Shown piece after piece: positions 5,007 to 6,189 of a stretch of 6,189 nt of DNA (positions within the stretch are counted from its first letter, which is position 1; each line of letters begins with the position of its first letter). Under the pieces are notes generated by a model that searched no databases, had not been told where the DNA came from, and saw only the letters and a program-made list of their open reading frames with translations. The translations under genes and the position numbers were made by a program. Origin of the DNA: Nitriliruptoraceae bacterium (GTDB lineage: Bacteria > Actinomycetota > Nitriliruptoria > Nitriliruptorales > Nitriliruptoraceae); NCBI GenBank assembly GCA_007121975.1, contig SKJO01000189.1, positions 1 through 6,189 on the forward strand. The letters run 5' to 3'.

Positions 5007-5536
5007 GCCGCGCCTTCCGACGCCACGGTGAGAGCATCCGCATGCAGCTCGCGGGCGGCGAGGTCGATCTGCTGCGCTCGATGCGCGACGGCCTGCGTGC
5101 CGTGCTCAGCGACGGCGCACCCGACGACCCGGTGATCGCGCGGCTGTTCCCGACGGCCGTGAGCGACGACTCCGAGGCGGACATCGAGCTCCGCCGGCTG
5201 CTGCGCGACGAGCTGCTCAGCGCCCGGCTCGCCGCGCTCGACGACCTGCACGCGCTGCTCGAGCAGGGCCGGGCGAGCCGGGGCGGGCTGCGCGTCGACC
5301 TCGACGCGGAGCAGGCCGTGCTGGTCCTCGGGGTGTTCAACGACCTGCGCCTGGCCATCGGGGCACGGGTGGGCATCGAGCAGCTCGAGCGGGAGCAGCT
5401 GCCCAGCGACGAGGCCACCACCCAGCGCCTGGCGGTCATGGACCACTTCGGGTGGCTGCAGGAGCAACTGCTCGCGGTGCTCGATCCCCCGTCGGTCCAG
5501 CTGCACCACGACGGCGACGGGCAGGAGGAACCATGA
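5003..5536 (+). CDS. DUF2017 family protein (AosR-like)
   Basis: The gene follows clpS with a GTGA overlap, as DUF2017 genes do across actinobacteria (clpS is Rv1331 and the DUF2017 gene Rv1332 in Mycobacterium tuberculosis). Family blocks visible in the 177 residues are DPVIARLFPTAVSDDSEAD (42-60), ELRRLLRDELLSARL (62-76) and the signature VFNDLRLAIGARVGIE (111-126), then YLxWLQ-like FGWLQEQLLAVL (149-160). It appears soluble and helical. Rv1332 (AosR) is reported to be a redox-sensing transcription regulator that acts with a stress sigma factor on the mec-cysO-cysM genes. This protein contains no cysteine at all, so the thiol-based part of that model cannot apply directly. The start codon is GTG without a clear Shine-Dalgarno, so coupling to clpS translation is likely. 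A regulatory role is inferred from the family only. Confidence 0.9.
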   Translation: MSRAFRRHGESIRMQLAGGEVDLLRSMRDGLRAVLSDGAPDDPVIARLFPTAVSDDSEADIELRRLLRDELLSARLAALDDLHALLEQGRASRGGLRVDLDAEQAVLVLGVFNDLRLAIGARVGIEQLEREQLPSDEATTQRLAVMDHFGWLQEQLLAVLDPPSVQLHHDGDGQEEP

Positions 5537-6189
5537 GGCTGGGGATCGGGATCAGCGAGGACCTGCCGGTATCGGTGCAGCAGCGGCTGGCCGCGGACGT
5601 CGAAGCGGCCGGCTTCGCCTCGTTGTGGACCAACGAGGCCAGCGGCCGCGACGCGCTGCTGGTGTGCCAGGCCTGGGCGGCCGCCACCACCGACCTCGAG
5701 GTCGGCGTCGGGGTGGTGCCGATCTGGACCCGCAGCCCCGCCCAACTCGCGATGGCCGCCGCCACCCTGCAGGAAGCCACCGGCGGGCGCTTCGTGCTGG
5801 GCCTGGGGGTCAGCCACCCGGTGACGATGGGCCGCTGGCACGGCGCCGAGGTCACCCGGCCGCTGACCGCGGCGCGTGAGACCCTGGCCATCCTGCGCCA
5901 GGCCGATGCCGGCGAGGCGACCGACCTCGACGGTGAGGTCCGCTCCTCACGCCGGTTCCGGCTGGCGATCACGCCCCGCCCACCGGCGCTGCGCCTGCAC
6001 CTGGCGGCGATGGGACCCCGCATGCTGGAGTTGGCCGGCACCTCGGCCGACGGCGCCCTGCTCAACTGGTCGACCCCCGAGGCGATCGCCGACGCGGGCG
6101 CGCGCGTGCGCGCCGCCGCCGCGCAGGCCGGTCGTGATCCCGCCGACGTCGAGGTGGCGGCCTACGTGCGGGTGGCGGTGGCCGACGAC
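5533..6189 (+). CDS. LLM-class (luciferase-like) flavin-dependent oxidoreductase, 3' partial
   Basis: A TIM-barrel oxidoreductase of the bacterial luciferase-like superfamily that uses FMN or F420; the GRFVLGLGVSHP form is common among F420-dependent actinobacterial members, but the cofactor is not certain and the substrate unknown. The frame is open to the right edge: 219 residues are visible of the usual 280-350. Family marks in order are MRLGIGIS (1-8), EAAGFASLWTNE (24-35), LEVGVGVVPIWTRSPAQLAMAA (55-76), the long motif GGRFVLGLGVSHP (84-96), ITPRPPALRLHLAAMGPRMLELAG (146-169) and SADGALLNWSTPEAI (171-185). The ATG overlaps the DUF2017 stop as ATGA, and AGGAGG at 5523-5528 lies four bases upstream, slightly close. 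It is therefore probably translated from the same message as clpS and the DUF2017 gene. Confidence 0.92.
   Translation, partial: MRLGIGISEDLPVSVQQRLAADVEAAGFASLWTNEASGRDALLVCQAWAAATTDLEVGVGVVPIWTRSPAQLAMAAATLQEATGGRFVLGLGVSHPVTMGRWHGAEVTRPLTAARETLAILRQADAGEATDLDGEVRSSRRFRLAITPRPPALRLHLAAMGPRMLELAGTSADGALLNWSTPEAIADAGARVRAAAAQAGRDPADVEVAAYVRVAVADD

Noticed and set aside
4882..5841. Minus-strand open frames opposite DUF2017 and the luciferase-like gene
   Set aside because: Low-complexity Ser/Arg/Ala-rich translations without domains; the plus strand carries the recognisable families.

Overview
The window reads as ordinary chromosome from a very GC-rich actinobacterium (Actinomycetota). The evidence is a GC-saturated third codon position, frequent GTG starts, tight packing with start/stop overlaps, and the adjacent pair clpS and DUF2017, which is typical of this phylum. 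A deep-branching lineage such as Nitriliruptoria is possible, but the sequence alone cannot show it. All ten genes lie on the plus strand. No RNA genes, mobile elements, CRISPR arrays or phage genes are visible, and no gap between genes exceeds about 110 bases.

Left part (1-1084): an MDR-type (zinc-binding alcohol dehydrogenase-like) oxidoreductase that enters from outside the window and lacks the usual zinc cysteines. After a 30-base gap with a promoter-like -10 and a strong ribosome binding site comes a compact three-gene unit (1115-3396). It holds an unrecognised 155-residue protein, an inositol-monophosphatase/HisN-type phosphatase whose GTG start overlaps the previous stop, and a single-domain RecB/Cas4-like PD-(D/E)XK nuclease with a predicted iron-sulphur cluster.

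Middle part (3397-4660): an 80-base gap with a GC-rich hairpin and a -10-like box precedes a two-gene unit of an SRPBCC lipid/polyketide-binding-fold protein and a small coiled-coil protein. A 109-base gap with a second copy of the same -10-like 9-mer and a cluster of inverted repeats leads to a divergent cold-shock-domain protein with an arginine-rich tail.

Right part (4695-6189): the N-degron adaptor ClpS, a DUF2017 protein (the family of mycobacterial AosR) and a luciferase-like monooxygenase cut by the window end. These three are joined by 4-base start/stop overlaps and are probably one operon.

I see no clear new multi-gene system. The points most worth a second look are the cysteine-free DUF2017 protein beside ClpS, the altered nucleic-acid-binding surface and structured leader of the cold-shock-domain gene, the repeated CGCTACGAT box in intergenic gaps, and the unknown gene coupled to the phosphatase and nuclease.
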